From Paenibacillus guangzhouensis (GTDB lineage Bacteria > Bacillota > Bacilli > Paenibacillales > Paenibacillaceae), in contig NZ_CP045293.1 in assembly GCF_009363075.1 (NCBI RefSeq), positions 6,528,501 to 6,592,500 of the forward strand: a stretch of DNA of 64,000 nucleotides. The letters run 5' to 3'. Under the pieces are notes generated by a model. It was not told where the DNA came from. It did not search any database and saw only the letters and a program-made list of their open reading frames with translations. Position 1 is the stretch's first letter; each line of letters begins with the position of its first letter. Positions 16,366 to 24,080 of this stretch are shown in pieces. The translations under genes were made by a program, and so were the position numbers.

Positions 16366-17712
16366 TTGGAACAGCAGCAGCCGAACAAACCGCAGCTAAT
16401 CGTCGGGGTGAATGAAAAGATTGGCCCTGTCAAAGCGCTATTGTTAGGATTACAGCACGTATTAGCGATGGATTTGTATATCGCGCCGATCATTATTGCA
16501 GGGATTTTATCGTTAAGCAACAGCAATGCATCCTTCTTTATTCAAATGTGTTTCTTCGCGACAGGGATCGCGACTTTGATTCAGACGGGGATCGGATTGC
16601 GTCTGCCGGTTGTTCAAGGCCCATCCTATGTACCGATTGCAGCGATTGGTGCAATTGGCAGCAAACTCGGTATGGGGGCAATGGCTGGAAGCTTGATTCC
16701 AGGGGCATTGATCGTCATGCTGCTCGGCTTGCCACTGAAATGGTTCGCCAAAGCGGTTCGTAAATTCATTCCGCCGCTTGTCGGGGGAACGGTTATTCTG
16801 ATTGTGGGTATTGGCCTAATGCCAGTTGGCTTAGGAAATGTATATCATGCGAAAGGTGAGCTCGGCACGAACATTCTGATCGGTGCTGTCTCAGCGATCG
16901 TGCTTGTCATTTGTATTCTTCTTGGACGTAACGCGAAAGGGCTAGGAACGTTCTTCCGCCTGATTTCGGTTATCGTTGCGATTGTCGCAGGCATCATCAC
17001 GGCATCGTTGTTCGGCGCAGTTGATTTTTCCCCGGTGAAAGATGCTGCTTGGTTCTCTTTCCCGAAATTGTTCCCATTCGGAGCGCCTGTGTTCGATATT
17101 AGCGCCATTCTTACGATGGTATTCGTATACTTCATCGTCTTGATCGAGACGACAGGAACTTGGTTCGTTATCTCTTCCGTAACAGGTGAGGAGTTGACGA
17201 ACGAACGCTTGAACCGCGCATCCTTCGGTGAAGGTCTTGGATGCTTTGTTGGTTCATTGTTCGGCGGTACGCCAATGACGGGTTATTCTTCGAATGCCGG
17301 TCTGATCGCGATTACGGGTGTTGGCAGCCGGATGGCGATTATGGCAGGTGGCGGTATTCTTGTTCTGCTTGGCTTAATGCCGAAGCTGTCCGCATTGATT
17401 ACTTGTATTCCAGAGTCCGTGATCAACGGTATCTTCTGTATCGTCTGCGTCGCGATTGTCATTAACGGTCTAAAAGTTATCCAGCACGTTGTGCTAGATG
17501 ACCGCAACATGATGGTCATTGGGATTCCGGTATTGCTGACGATTGCGATTACGGTGCTTCCAAAAGGTGCAACGGACGGATTGCCTGACTTCGTCAACTA
17601 TGTGTTGTCTTCAGGCTTGACGGTAGGTGCGCTTGCGGCGGTATTACTGAATCTGCTGATTCCGAATCACAAAGAAAAACCAGCTGCGGCTTCGAAGCAA
17701 GAGGTCGCGTAA
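16366..17712 (+). CDS. NCS2 (NAT-family) xanthine/uracil-type permease
   Basis: A 448-residue membrane transporter of the nucleobase-ascorbate (NAT/NCS2) branch, expected to import xanthine, uric acid or uracil with a proton. Seen: the TM1 QH pair in LGLQHVLAMD near residue 29, QGPSYVPIAA near 85, ETTGTWF near 264, and the NAT signature S-N-A-G-x4-T-G near 305-315. Hydrophobic segments suit 14 helices. TTG start at 16366, with GAGAGGA about 10 nt upstream. The N-terminal soluble stretch of about 20 residues is normal. It is divergent from the Rieske gene across a 269-bp region with two facing promoters and the PurBox candidate. Xanthine is the best guess for substrate; a purine riboswitch was looked for upstream and not found. 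Confidence 0.85.
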   Translation: MEQQQPNKPQLIVGVNEKIGPVKALLLGLQHVLAMDLYIAPIIIAGILSLSNSNASFFIQMCFFATGIATLIQTGIGLRLPVVQGPSYVPIAAIGAIGSKLGMGAMAGSLIPGALIVMLLGLPLKWFAKAVRKFIPPLVGGTVILIVGIGLMPVGLGNVYHAKGELGTNILIGAVSAIVLVICILLGRNAKGLGTFFRLISVIVAIVAGIITASLFGAVDFSPVKDAAWFSFPKLFPFGAPVFDISAILTMVFVYFIVLIETTGTWFVISSVTGEELTNERLNRASFGEGLGCFVGSLFGGTPMTGYSSNAGLIAITGVGSRMAIMAGGGILVLLGLMPKLSALITCIPESVINGIFCIVCVAIVINGLKVIQHVVLDDRNMMVIGIPVLLTIAITVLPKGATDGLPDFVNYVLSSGLTVGALAAVLLNLLIPNHKEKPAAASKQEVA

Positions 17713-17720
17713 TAGGAGAA

Positions 17721-17749
17721 AGGCTTGGCGTAGGGGCCAAGCCTTTTTT
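17721..17749 (+). terminator. Terminator after the NCS2 permease
   Basis: Stem AGGCTTGGC / GCCAAGCCT with a 6-7 nt loop and a T6 run, eight bases after the stop codon. Confidence 0.9.
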
Positions 17750-17784
17750 GTGTTTTAGATGGGGGAGTGCTAGTATGCGCGCAT

Positions 17785-18440
17785 GTGCGGAATAACTGCA
17801 AAAAAGCAGTTAATCGGTGAGAAAGTAGCTCGGATGTGCGGAATAACTGCAAAAAAGCAGTTAATTGGCGTGAAAGTAGCTCATGTGTGCGGAATAACTG
17901 CCAAAAAGCAGTTAATTGGTGGCGAAAGTGGCTAATTTGTGCGGTATAACTGTCAAAAAGCAGTTAATTGGCGTGAAAGTAGCTCGTGAGTGCGGAATAA
18001 CTGCAAAAAAGCAGTTAATTGGCTGGAAAAGTAGCTCATGTGTACGAAATAACTGCAAAAAAGCAGTTAATTGGCGCGAAAGTAGCTCGGATGTGCGGAA
18101 TAACTGCAAAAAAGCAGTTAATTGGTGGTAAAGTGGCTCGCGTGTGCGGAATAACTGCCAAAAGGCAGTTAATTGGTGGGAAAGTAGCTCGTATGTGCGA
18201 AATAACTGCCAAAAAGCAGTTAATCGGCGGGAAAGTGGCTCGTATGTGCGAAATAACTGCCAAAAAGCAGTTAATCGGCGTGAAAGTAGCTTGTATGTGC
18301 GAAATAACTGCCAAAAAGCAGTTAATTGGTGGCGAAAGTGTCTAATGTGTGCGAAATAACTGCAAAAAAGCAGCTAATTGGCGTGAAAGTAGCTAATGTG
18401 TGCGGAATAACTGCCAAAAAGCAGTTATTCCGCTCAAAGG
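17785..18440. repeat. Tandem array 2: thirteen 51-bp hairpin repeats
   Basis: Thirteen head-to-tail units of the same family as array 1. The TAACTGC motif starts at 17793, 17844, 17895, 17947, 17998, 18050, 18101, 18152, 18203, 18254, 18305, 18357 and 18408 (steps of 51 or 52 bp). Both arms TAACTGC / GCAGTTA are intact in eleven units; unit 4 (TAACTGT) and unit 12 (GCAGCTA) each carry one change. The spacer is a variant of array 1: AATTGGCGTGAAAGTAGCTC.TATGTGCGGAA. After the last hairpin the sequence switches to the array-1-type spacer (TTATTCCGCTCAAAGGAGGCGCC). The loop A-run is again on the + strand. Long open frames through it are a by-product of the period. The array fills the gap between convergent genes. 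Confidence 0.95.
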
Positions 18441-18467
18441 AGGCGCCACCTCCAGTGCGCCCCTACG

Positions 18468-18511
18468 AAAAAAATGCCTAGTAAGCATCCATCTGCTCAC
18501 TGGGCATTTTC
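18468..18511. terminator. Bidirectional terminator for the exporter genes
   Basis: Inverted repeat AAAATGCCTAGTAAGCA / TGCTCACTGGGCATTTT with an A-run before and a T-run after. On the minus strand it directly follows the ThrE-type gene pair (stop near 18514). Confidence 0.8.
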
Positions 18512-18513
18512 AT

Positions 18514-18942
18514 TTAGATCCGGCTGCCGACCTTACGCAGCATCTGATTCAGCACCTCGGCCAGCACCAGGCCGATGGCGATCGCGCCGGAGATGAAGAA
18601 GGCCTGCGCGGCGAGCTGCATTGCGACATTATAGTCATTCTCGACGAAATGGCGCATCGCATCGTAGGCCATGCCGCCAGGCACGAGTGGGATCATGCCC
18701 GATACACTGAAAATAATGACGGGCGTCTTATACAGCCGCGCGAACACAATACTCGTCGCTCCGACGACGAAGGTCGCGGCGAAGGTTGCTAGAACGGTGC
18801 TGTAGCTTCCGTTCAAGAGAATATAGACAGCCCAACTAACCATCCCGACGAGCCCGCATTGCGGCAGCGAACGTCTCGGCGCATTGAAGATCACACCGAA
18901 GGCGGCAGAGGCGATAAAGCTGGTAACGAGTTGTGCGATCAT
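18514..18942 (-). CDS. Threonine/serine exporter, C-terminal half (YjjB/ThrE_2 type)
   Basis: A 142-residue membrane protein matching the YjjB-like half of split ThrE exporters: about four to five hydrophobic helices, with GMIPLVPGGMAYDAMRHF near 85-102 as the conserved motif. With its upstream partner it should form a complete exporter of threonine, serine or (as for E. coli YjjPB) succinate. RBS AGAGGT precedes ATG 18942. It lies 30 bp after its partner gene and ends at a strong terminator. Direction of transport and substrate are not readable from sequence. Confidence 0.82.
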   Translation of the reverse strand: MIAQLVTSFIASAAFGVIFNAPRRSLPQCGLVGMVSWAVYILLNGSYSTVLATFAATFVVGATSIVFARLYKTPVIIFSVSGMIPLVPGGMAYDAMRHFVENDYNVAMQLAAQAFFISGAIAIGLVLAEVLNQMLRKVGSRI

Positions 18943-18972
18943 AGTTAGCGTGACCTCTTTCGAATGAGAGAA

Positions 18973-19731
18973 TTAGAATAGAATGAAGACGAGCGCAATC
19001 CCTGTGCCAATCGCGAAGGCGGTCAGGAATGCCTCGGCTCCTTTCGAGATGCCCGAGACGAGGTGGCCGGACATTAAGTCGCGGACGGCGTTCGTAATTA
19101 ATAGACCGGGCACGAGCGGCATGACCGATCCAATGATGATTTTATCTACTTCGTAACCGATTCCAATTTTGACGAAAATGAACGCGAGCAGCCCTAGCAA
19201 GAACGAAGCTGAGAATTCGGCGAAGAACTTCACCGCTACAATCCGGTGGAAGTAAATGACAGATGCCAGACCCAGGCCTCCGCATAGAACTGCAGGGATG
19301 AAATCGTACCATCCGCCGCGGAACATAATCAGGAAGCAGCCGCTGGCGATGGCCGCAGCCACGATCTGGAACCAGATCGGATACGTGTGTTTGTCTTGTT
19401 CGATTTCTCGGAGCCGAAGCCGGGCTTCGGGCATGGTGATAGCGCCGCTAGTTAAGGCGCGTGACACATTGTTCACCTCGGCGACCTTGGATAAGTCGGT
19501 GGTGCGTTCAGTAATACGAATCAGCTTGGCTGGTTCCGCGCCATCCGTCGAGAAAATAATGCCCGTCGGCGTCACATAGCTATGTGAACGCGGGATGCCA
19601 AGCGATGAAGCCATCCGCGTCATCGTATCCTCAACACGGGAAGTTTCTGCACCGCTCTGCAGCATAATTTTGCCGGCGAGCAGACAGATTTCGATGGTCT
19701 CATATGTTAAATGATCAAGTTTGTCTTCCAT
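18973..19731 (-). CDS. Threonine/serine exporter, N-terminal half (YjjP/ThrE type)
   Basis: A 252-residue protein of the ThrE N-terminal (DUF1212/YjjP-like) type. A soluble N-terminal part of about 120 residues contains AGKIMLQSGAETSRVEDTM and TPTGIIFS, followed by about five membrane helices including GSVMPLVPGLLITNAVRDL. The family transports threonine, serine or small carboxylates. RBS AGGGGAT and ATG 19731. It is the first gene of a two-gene operon with the YjjB-like half; the two parts are fused in actinobacterial ThrE. The intergenic stretch 19732-19944 holds the divergent upstream regions for this operon and RNase H, with nothing else visible. Confidence 0.85.
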   Translation of the reverse strand: MEDKLDHLTYETIEICLLAGKIMLQSGAETSRVEDTMTRMASSLGIPRSHSYVTPTGIIFSTDGAEPAKLIRITERTTDLSKVAEVNNVSRALTSGAITMPEARLRLREIEQDKHTYPIWFQIVAAAIASGCFLIMFRGGWYDFIPAVLCGGLGLASVIYFHRIVAVKFFAEFSASFLLGLLAFIFVKIGIGYEVDKIIIGSVMPLVPGLLITNAVRDLMSGHLVSGISKGAEAFLTAFAIGTGIALVFILF

Positions 19732-19944
19732 GTTCTATCCCCTATTATCGAGATGATGCAACATTCATAATTATGATCATTATGTAGAAGAAAAGGCTGA
19801 ATGTAAAGCAGGTTTGTCTCAGTTCGTCATGTCAGTTGCTTATATGAGATTGAAGCGTATAAGCGAAGGCAGGACAACCCATTTCTTCTCAGGTTCATTT
19901 TCCATTATAATAAGGAAATAGAAGAGGGTGCGAGGAGGAAAATC

Positions 19945-20607
19945 ATGGCAAAACAGAAGTATTACGTCGTATGGGCTGGGAAGAAACCGGGGATTTATAA
20001 GACATGGCCGGAGTGCCAAGAGCAGGTCAATCAATTCCCGCAAGCCAAATATAAATCGTATGAGACGCTAGCAGAAGCGGAAAAAGCTTATCAAGGTGGG
20101 GCGAAGTCGTATTGGAACCAGGCGGGATCGAAAGGAAACGGGGCTTCCAAGTCATCATTCGGATCGCGCAAACCAGCGGCAACAGACGTACCTTTATCGG
20201 AAATCGATTATAACAGCATTTCGGTTGACGTTGGGACACGGGGAAATCCGGGACCTGTCGAGTATAAAGGGGTAGATACGCAGACCGGGGATATCCTGTT
20301 CTCGCATGGCCCGATTGCCAAAGGGACCAACAATCTAGGGGAATTCCTTGCTATCGTACACGGTCTAGCCTATCTGAAGCAGAAGGGCAGCACGCAGACG
20401 ATCTATAGCGATTCGGCGAATGCGCTCAAATGGCTGAAGCAGAAGAAGGTATCCTCTACACTCGTACGGGATGCATCGACAGAAGAGATCTGGACCTTGG
20501 TTGATCGAGCGGAACAGTGGCTGCGGACGAACACGTACAAGAATAAAGTCTTGAAGTGGGAGACGCAGAGCTGGGGGGAAATCCGTGCCGACTATGGGCG
20601 AAAATAA
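19945..20607 (+). CDS. rnhA: Ribonuclease H1 with viroplasmin-like N-terminal domain
   Basis: A 220-residue RNase H. An N-terminal hybrid-binding (viroplasmin/Cauli_VI-like) domain of about 45 residues is recognisable by KYYVVWAGKKPGIYKTWPEC. A Ser/Lys-rich linker follows, then an RNase HI fold from about residue 90. Candidate catalytic acids are D in SVDVGTRGNPG, E in NNLGEFLA, D in YSDSANAL and D in RADYGRK. It cleaves the RNA strand of RNA-DNA hybrids and needs Mg2+. The canonical YTDGS motif is replaced by SVDVG, as in some Bacillus paralogues, so activity is likely but not certain. RBS GAGGAGGAAAATC. Single gene ending at a strong bidirectional terminator. Confidence 0.85.
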   Translation: MAKQKYYVVWAGKKPGIYKTWPECQEQVNQFPQAKYKSYETLAEAEKAYQGGAKSYWNQAGSKGNGASKSSFGSRKPAATDVPLSEIDYNSISVDVGTRGNPGPVEYKGVDTQTGDILFSHGPIAKGTNNLGEFLAIVHGLAYLKQKGSTQTIYSDSANALKWLKQKKVSSTLVRDASTEEIWTLVDRAEQWLRTNTYKNKVLKWETQSWGEIRADYGRK

Positions 20608-20610
20608 TAC

Positions 20611-20652
20611 AAAAAGGCTTGTCCTCGAACGAAGAGGACAAGCCTTTTTTTA
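20611..20652. terminator. Bidirectional terminator after RNase H
   Basis: Perfect stem AAAAAGGCTTGTCCTC / GAGGACAAGCCTTTTT with a short loop, between convergent genes and with A and T runs on both sides. Confidence 0.92.
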
Positions 20653-20659
20653 AGCAAAG

Positions 20660-21610
20660 CTAGGTGCCTCGCACGAGCGTAGATGCAATATATTGCAGGA
20701 ACACATCGATCGGCGGCTTGCGCTTCTTATGCCGGTCATTGGTCAAGACTGCAACGAGATCATGCGATGGAACAACGATAATATATTGCCCACCGAAGCC
20801 TAGGGCGAAGTAATAGGGGACTCCGATCGATGGCTCTTGCTCCGTCGTGAACGAAGACACCCACCAGTGCCAGCCGTACATGCCTTCTCGTGGCTTGCTC
20901 ACTTGCACCCGCGGCAGGGTGGATTGTTCGATCCAGGCATCGCTTAACAGCTGCTTCCCTTGATGTCGGCCCCGATGTAGGTAGAGCTGTCCGAACTTCA
21001 ACATATCCCGCGGTTTCAAATAGAGACCGAAGCCACCTGTATGAATGCCTTGCGGGTCGACTTCCCATTGCCACGTTTCGATACCAAGCGGGTGGAAGAG
21101 GTGCTGCTGTGCAAAGTCTTCAACCGATTGGCCCGCTGCTTGCATCACCATGGCCGCGAGCAGTTGCGAACAGCCGGAATTGTAGATCATCCGTGTGCCC
21201 GGTGGATCCGCCAGCGGTAATGTTAAGGTGAAGTCTATCCAATTGGCTGTCTTGGTCATGCGCGGAAATGAATTCAGTCCCCCGAATTCCATCCATTCGA
21301 ATCCCGCGGTCATGTCAAGCAAATGCTCGATTGTAATGTCACGTTTACGCTGATCGGCATCGTGCGCGAGCTGTGGGAAGAATGTATGGATTTTGGCGTC
21401 GGTTCCCGGCAAGATTCCCTGATCGATCGCGATCCCGACTAATGCGGATAACACGCTCTTCGTGCACGAGTTAACCTTAGATAATGCATCGGCTGATTCG
21501 GGTTCCCGGTAGTATTCGAACAGAATTTGTTCGCCTCTGGCGAGGATACAGCTACGCAGGGCATGCGTTGTGATGGAGCGTTCAATGGCGTCGAGATCAA
21601 ATGGACTCAT
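20660..21610 (-). CDS. Serine hydrolase, class C beta-lactamase fold
   Basis: A 316-residue serine hydrolase of the beta-lactamase/DD-peptidase/esterase superfamily. The nucleophile motif S-x-x-K is S48-C-T-K51 (NSCTKSVLSALVG). The second motif appears as YNS (MIYNSGCSQLL, near 140), and the third region near 285 reads FGGQY. No signal peptide is seen, so it is probably cytoplasmic and more likely an esterase or peptidase than an antibiotic-resistance enzyme. Its ATG overlaps the stop of the AlkD gene (ATGA, 21607-21610), implying translational coupling. It is the last gene of a patB-alkD-hydrolase cluster whose members have no obvious shared pathway. Confidence 0.82.
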   Translation of the reverse strand: MSPFDLDAIERSITTHALRSCILARGEQILFEYYREPESADALSKVNSCTKSVLSALVGIAIDQGILPGTDAKIHTFFPQLAHDADQRKRDITIEHLLDMTAGFEWMEFGGLNSFPRMTKTANWIDFTLTLPLADPPGTRMIYNSGCSQLLAAMVMQAAGQSVEDFAQQHLFHPLGIETWQWEVDPQGIHTGGFGLYLKPRDMLKFGQLYLHRGRHQGKQLLSDAWIEQSTLPRVQVSKPREGMYGWHWWVSSFTTEQEPSIGVPYYFALGFGGQYIIVVPSHDLVAVLTNDRHKKRKPPIDVFLQYIASTLVRGT

Positions 21611-22287
21611 GCGTTATTACGCTCCACATACTTCAGCGCTTCCTTCCGGCTTAGCGGCGAGAGTTCCGTCTCCGCAACGAATTGACGTACGGCGTCTTCG
21701 TTCGCCTTGGAGTATTCACGCAGCGCCCAGCCGATCGCCTTGCGTATGAAAAATTCCTGTTTTGTCGCAACGCTGCGGATGTAGCGGAACAACCGCTCTT
21801 CGTCCGTGTTCTTCTTATAGCTTAACTGATAGAGCAGGGCAGTGCGCTGAAGCCAGAGGTTGTCGGACGCAATCCATCGTTCCGTATATGAGGCTATGAG
21901 CTCCGGATATTTGGCAAAGTGAAAGCCAATCAAGCGTGATGCGATCAGATCCACCGTATCCCACCATGATTTATCGATAACAAGTCCTTCGAGGATATCG
22001 ATATGTGCTTGTTCGGCATGCTTCCGGTGTTTCTCGTAGAGCACCATTGCGATATATTGGAACTCCCGCTCCGGCAGCGACCAGACGTCGCCAGCCACCT
22101 GAACAAGCTCTCCCCCTTTCGGAAGCGGGTTCGCCTGCATAAACTCGCGCAGCAGCCGGTTTCGATCCGGCGTCCGAATACCGAGGAACGGGAATTGATC
22201 TCGCATATATGCGGCCATCGGGATAGCTGTTTCCGCATGGGTATGAGTTCGAAAATATGATTCCAGCTGTACAGCATAGGGATGCAT
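21607..22287 (-). CDS. DNA alkylation repair glycosylase, AlkD-like
   Basis: A 226-residue protein of the AlkD HEAT-like-repeat DNA glycosylase family, which removes N3- and N7-alkylpurines. Seen: FPFLGIRTPDRN near 30, the DNA-facing segment DKSWWDTVD near 100 (W and D residues used for damage excision in AlkD), and KEFFIRKAIGWALREYSK-type repeat near 190 (here TKQEFFIRKAIGWALREY). I use the ATG at 22287 because AAAGGAGG lies about 9 nt upstream; an upstream in-frame ATG at 22338 has no RBS. It is 51 bp after the PatB-like gene and overlaps the following hydrolase by 4 nt. Confidence 0.88.
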   Translation of the reverse strand: MHPYAVQLESYFRTHTHAETAIPMAAYMRDQFPFLGIRTPDRNRLLREFMQANPLPKGGELVQVAGDVWSLPEREFQYIAMVLYEKHRKHAEQAHIDILEGLVIDKSWWDTVDLIASRLIGFHFAKYPELIASYTERWIASDNLWLQRTALLYQLSYKKNTDEERLFRYIRSVATKQEFFIRKAIGWALREYSKANEDAVRQFVAETELSPLSRKEALKYVERNNA

Positions 22288-22338
22288 TCGTTCGTAGCCT
22301 CCTTTGAATATCGTTAGAATGTCCCAATCCCCATCCAT

Positions 22339-23514
22339 TTACCTCTTAGCTAGGGGATAGACCTTATGGATTCGTTCCAACGCTTCCTGCAGTAATGCTC
22401 GCGGCGTGCCTAGATTGATGCGGATGAAACCTTCGCCCCCAGGGCCGAATGCTGCGCCGAAGCTAACCGTAACGCCAGCTTCTTGTTCAATCCATAGCTT
22501 TAATGCCTGGTCTTCCAGGCTAACCGCACGGCAATCCACCCAGAGCAAGTAAGTTCCTTCCGGCTCAATGACGACAAGCTCCGGCATATGCTCCGCTATG
22601 AACTGCTTCGCATAGGCAATATTGCCTTGAATGTAAGCGCGCAGTTCTTTAAGCCATGCATCGCATGACGTATATGCAGCTTCAAGCGCTGGAACGGCGA
22701 AGAAGGTCGGATCGAATACGCCGCATTGCAGCATACGTGCACGGAACCCTTCGCGGAGCTCAGGATTCGGAATGATGATGTTCGATATTTCGAGCCCGGC
22801 TAGATTGAAGGTTTTGGCAGGGGAGGTGCAGATGATGGAGCGCTGTGCGATCGCTTCGGACAAGGTCGCAATCACGGTATGCTCGTGACCGACATGAGGG
22901 AAGTCCGCATGGATATCATCCGAGACGATTAGCACATCGTACTTTTCGCATAACGCTGCGACACGATCGAGTTCCGCGCGAGTCCAGACCCGCCCCGTCG
23001 GGTTGTGCGGTGAGATGAACAAGAGCATTTTAATTCCTTCTTGCATCTGCCGTTCCATATGTTCGAAATCCATTTCATATCGACCGTTAATCAGCTGCAG
23101 CGGGCTCTCCACCAAGGTGCGATGATTCAGGCGAACCGAACGTGGAATAGGCTGATAGCATGGGGTATGAATCATGATCCGGTCCGTCTCCTCGGTGAAA
23201 TGCTGGATAATCAGCGAGACAGCTTGGACGATCCGCGGACAGAAGACAATCCAGTCTCGTTCGACTCCCCAGGAATAGGCATGACGCATCCAGCGCTGAA
23301 CGGCATCGTAATAAGGAGCGAAAAGGTTCGTATATCCGTAAATCCCGTGATCGGCCATATGGCGAATGCGATTCTGTATCGCTTCGGCCGTAAGCAGATC
23401 CATATCAGCGACGGAGAGAGCGATTTGATTCTGCCCGAACTGCTGGGCCATCACATCCCATTTATCGCTATTGGTGCCGAATCGGTTCGTAACTTGATCG
23501 AAAGATGATTGCAT
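22339..23514 (-). CDS. PatB/MalY-type cystathionine beta-lyase or aminotransferase
   Basis: A 391-residue fold-type I PLP enzyme of the MalY/PatB group, which cleaves C-S bonds in cystathionine or cysteine conjugates and may transaminate. Seen: the N-terminal NRFGTNSDKWD and ALSVADMD segments typical of PatB, the NPTGRVWTR cofactor motif near 165, SDDIHADF near 197, and the PLP lysine in SPAKTFNLAGLE near 230. C-terminal RINLGTPR is the carboxylate-binding arginine region. RBS AGGAGG upstream of ATG 23514. First gene of a minus-strand cluster with alkD and a serine hydrolase; divergent from a small acidic protein gene. Confidence 0.88.
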   Translation of the reverse strand: MQSSFDQVTNRFGTNSDKWDVMAQQFGQNQIALSVADMDLLTAEAIQNRIRHMADHGIYGYTNLFAPYYDAVQRWMRHAYSWGVERDWIVFCPRIVQAVSLIIQHFTEETDRIMIHTPCYQPIPRSVRLNHRTLVESPLQLINGRYEMDFEHMERQMQEGIKMLLFISPHNPTGRVWTRAELDRVAALCEKYDVLIVSDDIHADFPHVGHEHTVIATLSEAIAQRSIICTSPAKTFNLAGLEISNIIIPNPELREGFRARMLQCGVFDPTFFAVPALEAAYTSCDAWLKELRAYIQGNIAYAKQFIAEHMPELVVIEPEGTYLLWVDCRAVSLEDQALKLWIEQEAGVTVSFGAAFGPGGEGFIRINLGTPRALLQEALERIHKVYPLAKR

Positions 23515-23688
23515 CGTGGAAATACCTCCTGTTGTTCACGTGTATATTCTTATTTAAAGGCTTTCTCCACAAGCAATCAACCATGAAATGTGACTGAGAT
23601 CGCGATCGAAGTAGAAGATACATAGTTTTGCCGGAAATGGTCACGCTATCCTTGAACGCAAATGCTTGTGAACGAGGAGGAGACGACC

Positions 23689-23904
23689 ATGTCAGATCAG
23701 AGCAGAAAAGCTGTTCAGGATGCGATTCAAGCGGATTTCGAATCGATGAATGCAGCGACATCAGCTAGCGCAGGACTAACATCGATGCAATTCGGGCGTG
23801 ATGATGTGCAAGAAGGAAATACGATCCCATCCGCAGCACCTGCGCCCGCCGATACATCGATACAGCATGCATCCAATGTGATTGAAGACGACGCTTATAT
23901 CTAA
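23689..23904 (+). CDS. Small acidic protein, unknown function
   Basis: A 71-residue acidic protein, low in hydrophobic residues and rich in Ala, Ser, Asp and Gln, with no membrane helix, signal peptide or cysteines. It begins MSDQSRKAVQDAIQ and ends IEDDAYI. It looks partly disordered. I do not recognise a family; small acidic proteins of this type in spore formers are sometimes spore-associated, but nothing here proves that. The start at 23689 has a consensus GAGGAGGAG RBS, so translation is likely. It is a single gene with its own terminator, divergent from the PatB-like gene. Confidence 0.6.
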   Translation: MSDQSRKAVQDAIQADFESMNAATSASAGLTSMQFGRDDVQEGNTIPSAAPAPADTSIQHASNVIEDDAYI

Positions 23905-23928
23905 ATAGGAATGAATGTGAACAAAACA

Positions 23929-23973
23929 GGAACGTTTCCACTTCAGACGGAAGTAAGGGACGTTTCTTTTTTT
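23929..23973 (+). terminator. Terminator after the small acidic protein gene
   Basis: Interrupted stem AACGTTTCCACTTC / GAAGTAAGGGACGTT around AGACG, ending in a T7 run directly before the next promoter. Confidence 0.75.
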
Positions 23974-23981
23974 GGGGGTTA

Positions 23982-24010
23982 TTGACTTACTTTTTGTTAT
24001 ATACTATAAT
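23982..24010 (+). promoter_or_regulatory. Promoter of the mhqNOD-like operon
   Basis: TTGACT (23982-23987), 17-bp spacer, perfect TATAAT (24005-24010). The -10 is overlapped by the palindrome at 24008-24027. Confidence 0.8.
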
Positions 24011-24027
24011 CAAGTTATAAATTGATT
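24008..24027 (+). promoter_or_regulatory. Palindromic operator of the mhqNOD-like operon
   Basis: A 20-bp near-perfect palindrome: AATCAAGTTA followed by TAAATTGATT, with 9 of 10 positions symmetric. It overlaps the end of the -10 and the start point, the place for a repressor. In B. subtilis the mhqNOD operon is repressed by the MarR-type MhqR, so a MarR-family repressor is the likely ligand here. The sequence itself differs from the B. subtilis site as I recall it. Confidence 0.6.
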
Positions 24028-24080
24028 CATCAACAAAGCAGGACGGTTATACATACATCATCCAGTAGGGGGAACCGAAC

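Noticed and set aside
17785..18440. Possible CRISPR array
   Set aside because: The segments between hairpins are as similar to each other as the hairpins allow, not unique spacers, and no cas genes are present. Array 1 fails for the same reason.
20660..21610. Antibiotic-resistance beta-lactamase
   Set aside because: The S-x-x-K motif is shared by many esterases and peptidases; there is no signal peptide, and the genomic context is not resistance-related.
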